A DNA stretch of 64,000 nucleotides from positions 100,789 through 164,788 of the forward strand of contig JBMNKH010000007.1 of assembly GCA_050952085.1 (NCBI GenBank), given 5' to 3'. Under the pieces are notes generated by a model. It did not search any database. It was not told where the DNA came from and worked only from the letters and a program-made list of their open reading frames with translations. Origin of the DNA: DTU015 sp012837895 (GTDB lineage: Bacteria; Bacillota; Sulfobacillia; Fermentithermobacillales; Fermentithermobacillaceae). Shown piece after piece: positions 62,559 to 64,000 of the stretch. Position numbers and translations under genes: made by a program. Positions within the stretch are counted from its first letter, which is position 1. Each line of letters begins with the position of its first letter.

Positions 62559-62828
62559 TGGGATATTTATCCTACCCAGTCATACCTAAATCCTTCTTGA
62601 TAAGTAGCGAAGAGCGAAAGTTTTACTGATTGGCCTTATCTGCATACTTATCTGCTGGGGAGTCACATGGAGGTCACTGGCTCAAGAGTGTCGGTGATTT
62701 TGGATCAAGAAGTGCGCCGCACTTTTCTTTGACAGACAATGAATATCGCCGGGCATACGCGCTGGCGAAACTCTTACTAACGAAGAAGAGTTTGAAAAGG
62801 ACAAGATAACCGTATCACGAACCCAACT
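62559..62828. other. Intergenic remainder between the secreted protein and patatin genes
   Basis: About 270 bp. No gene seen. A TAAATA on the minus strand near 62569 could serve the secreted-protein gene as -10, with the palindrome just downstream of it. Confidence 0.3.
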
Positions 62829-63989
62829 CTATTCTGGTATTATTTCATCCCAACAGCACCCCAATGCTTGTTCCGCTGCCTTTCTGCCGGCCTCAATCAA
62901 TTCCTTGGCTTTGTAGAACTGGTGGGCGTGATAGGGACGGATGTCGGGTTTCAGCAGAATGTCAGCTTTGGGAATGCTCCCACAACCTTGCTGCTCAACA
63001 TGAAACTTCCGCGTCAATATGCTTGTAGATTGAAGGATGGATCTTATGCCTGCCAAGTCCTGGGTGGATCCGTTGTTTGCAGTCTGACAATTAACCGGAG
63101 TGGAAGTTTGAGAAGTGTCATTGGTGCCGGTCCCACCAGGACCTGATGCTTTCTGCCGTGCAGCTGCTGCATCCCTGTTACTGATGTTCCAATCGGGAAT
63201 GTCTGGTGCTTCTGCAGCTGAAACACCCAGCGTGCTGGCCACAAAACGGCGCACTGCCTGGTGGTATTTCTCCAGTTGGCGCGAACCGGCGTTTGCTGCG
63301 CCTGTTGAGATCTCCCGGACCCTTTCCCAGAGCTGGTCGGCAGTCCGCGCAGATGCCACAAAACCTAGCTTTGCCCTGTGCCACATGTCATTAGTGCTTG
63401 ACAAATCTACGCCAACTGTAAAGCCCGCGCCCAGCTTTTCAAGTATGCTCACCGGGATGCCGTCTACAAGGCCACCGTCCACCAAGGTATCCCCATTGAG
63501 TTCCACTGGAACGAACACCCCGGGGATAGACATGCTTGCCCTGACAGCCCTTGCAATGTCTCCCTCAGAAATATAGACAGGTTTACCTGCATTGAGGTCA
63601 CACGCTACGATTATCAGGTCAATCCCGTTGCTCCGCAGATCTTCAAAGGTGAGGTTATCAGTGAGTTTCCGCAGGATCCTTTCAACCGCGTCTCCCTTGA
63701 GAAGCCCTCCGTTCCAGTGCAGGTCTACCCAGCGCAGCATGTCCTGGCGTGTAATGGACAGCGCCATTTCTTCAGCCAGTTTCAGCGTGCCGCAGGCATA
63801 TGCAGCTCCCACTATCGCTCCTATGCTGGTACCGGCTATAACTGGGAAGCTGATTCCCGCCGAGGTGAAAGCATTGAGTACTCCTATATGACTCAAGCCC
63901 AAAGCTCCTCCGCTGCTTAGTGCGATACCTGGTGTCACCTTACTGCCATGTTGCTTGTACACGGTGCTACTGCGCTGTATTGCTGCCAT
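62829..63989 (-). CDS. Patatin-like phospholipase (RssA type)
   Basis: Serine lipid hydrolase of 386 residues. Oxyanion loop SSGGALGLSHIGVL, nucleophile Ser55 in GTSIGA, and the dyad Asp171 in LVDGGLVDG. The C-terminal 130 residues are rich in Thr, Ser, Asn and Gln and look like a linker. No membrane helix. The ATG at 63989 lies 11 bp from the window end, so the start and ribosome site cannot be checked and the gene might begin further upstream. Confidence 0.88.
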   Translation of the reverse strand: MAAIQRSSTVYKQHGSKVTPGIALSSGGALGLSHIGVLNAFTSAGISFPVIAGTSIGAIVGAAYACGTLKLAEEMALSITRQDMLRWVDLHWNGGLLKGDAVERILRKLTDNLTFEDLRSNGIDLIIVACDLNAGKPVYISEGDIARAVRASMSIPGVFVPVELNGDTLVDGGLVDGIPVSILEKLGAGFTVGVDLSSTNDMWHRAKLGFVASARTADQLWERVREISTGAANAGSRQLEKYHQAVRRFVASTLGVSAAEAPDIPDWNISNRDAAAARQKASGPGGTGTNDTSQTSTPVNCQTANNGSTQDLAGIRSILQSTSILTRKFHVEQQGCGSIPKADILLKPDIRPYHAHQFYKAKELIEAGRKAAEQALGCCWDEIIPE

Positions 63990-64000
63990 GACGGTTTTCT

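Noticed and set aside
1..64000. CRISPR arrays, prophage, plasmid or replication-origin features
   Set aside because: No regularly spaced 25-40 bp repeats with unique spacers, no phage structural genes, no integrase and no DnaA-box cluster were seen. The 114-bp array has no spacers.

Overview
The window looks like a chromosomal segment of an anaerobic, probably endospore-forming Firmicute (Clostridia-like, mid-GC). The clues are purine-rich Shine-Dalgarno sites with frequent TTG and GTG starts, a YtaF-like sporulation protein, a GerMN lipoprotein behind a two-component system, FeoAB, an Etf-linked GlcD-type dehydrogenase, a CoA-transferase and many peptide-use genes (two Opp/Dpp systems, M14, M20 and M42 peptidases). 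I cannot name a species.

Layout. 1-4.4 kb (-): an oppABCD operon cut by the window edge. 4.9-9.9 kb: a MATE-like exporter, an SNF-family Na+ symporter with a long structured leader, a ZIP transporter broken by an in-frame TAA, and a nicotinamidase. 9.9-15.5 kb: a MATE exporter, a large M14-type peptidase and an amidohydrolase. 15.5-20.2 kb: repeat-rich DNA, an HTH-nuclease fusion with its own operator-like repeats, then a response regulator, histidine kinase and GerMN lipoprotein. 20.2-25.4 kb: uracil permease, histidine phosphatase, a 114-bp tandem repeat array, a C_GCAxxG_C_C protein and purA. 25.4-31 kb: metal transport (YtaF/MntP-like, MgtE behind a 420-nt leader, FeoA, FeoB). 31-35.2 kb: M20 hydrolase, DNA methyltransferase (Ogt), DUF3795 protein, CoA-transferase. 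35.2-38.5 kb (-): an uncharacterised four-gene membrane operon with a strong promoter and a 340-nt leader. 38.6-45.6 kb: flavodoxin-like reductase, nagB, a diguanylate cyclase, metG, a small NlpC/P60-like protein, tRNA-Pro and an ExoIII-type nuclease.

45.8-60.6 kb (+) is the most informative part. It reads as one catabolic operon: etfB, etfA (with an N-terminal Fe-S domain) and glcD, the gene set of electron-bifurcating lactate dehydrogenase, then a substrate-binding lipoprotein, an M42 peptidase, dppBCDF and a FadR/LldR-type regulator. A perfect FadR-type palindrome lies upstream of etfB, and a second lies upstream of a secreted NlpC/P60-like gene at 60.7-62.5 kb. The operon is damaged: etfB and etfA each carry a one-base frameshift, and glcD is split by a 4,023-bp AT-rich insert (48018-52040). 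The insert holds an arsenic-type operon (truncated arsR, arsP-like permease, DUF2703, redox-disulfide protein, arsC frameshifted in an A8 run), the tail of a foreign ABC permease, a decayed GNAT gene and IS-end-like repeats, but no recombinase. Both insert ends lie inside genes, so either end capture or a misassembly must be considered. The window closes with a patatin-like protein.
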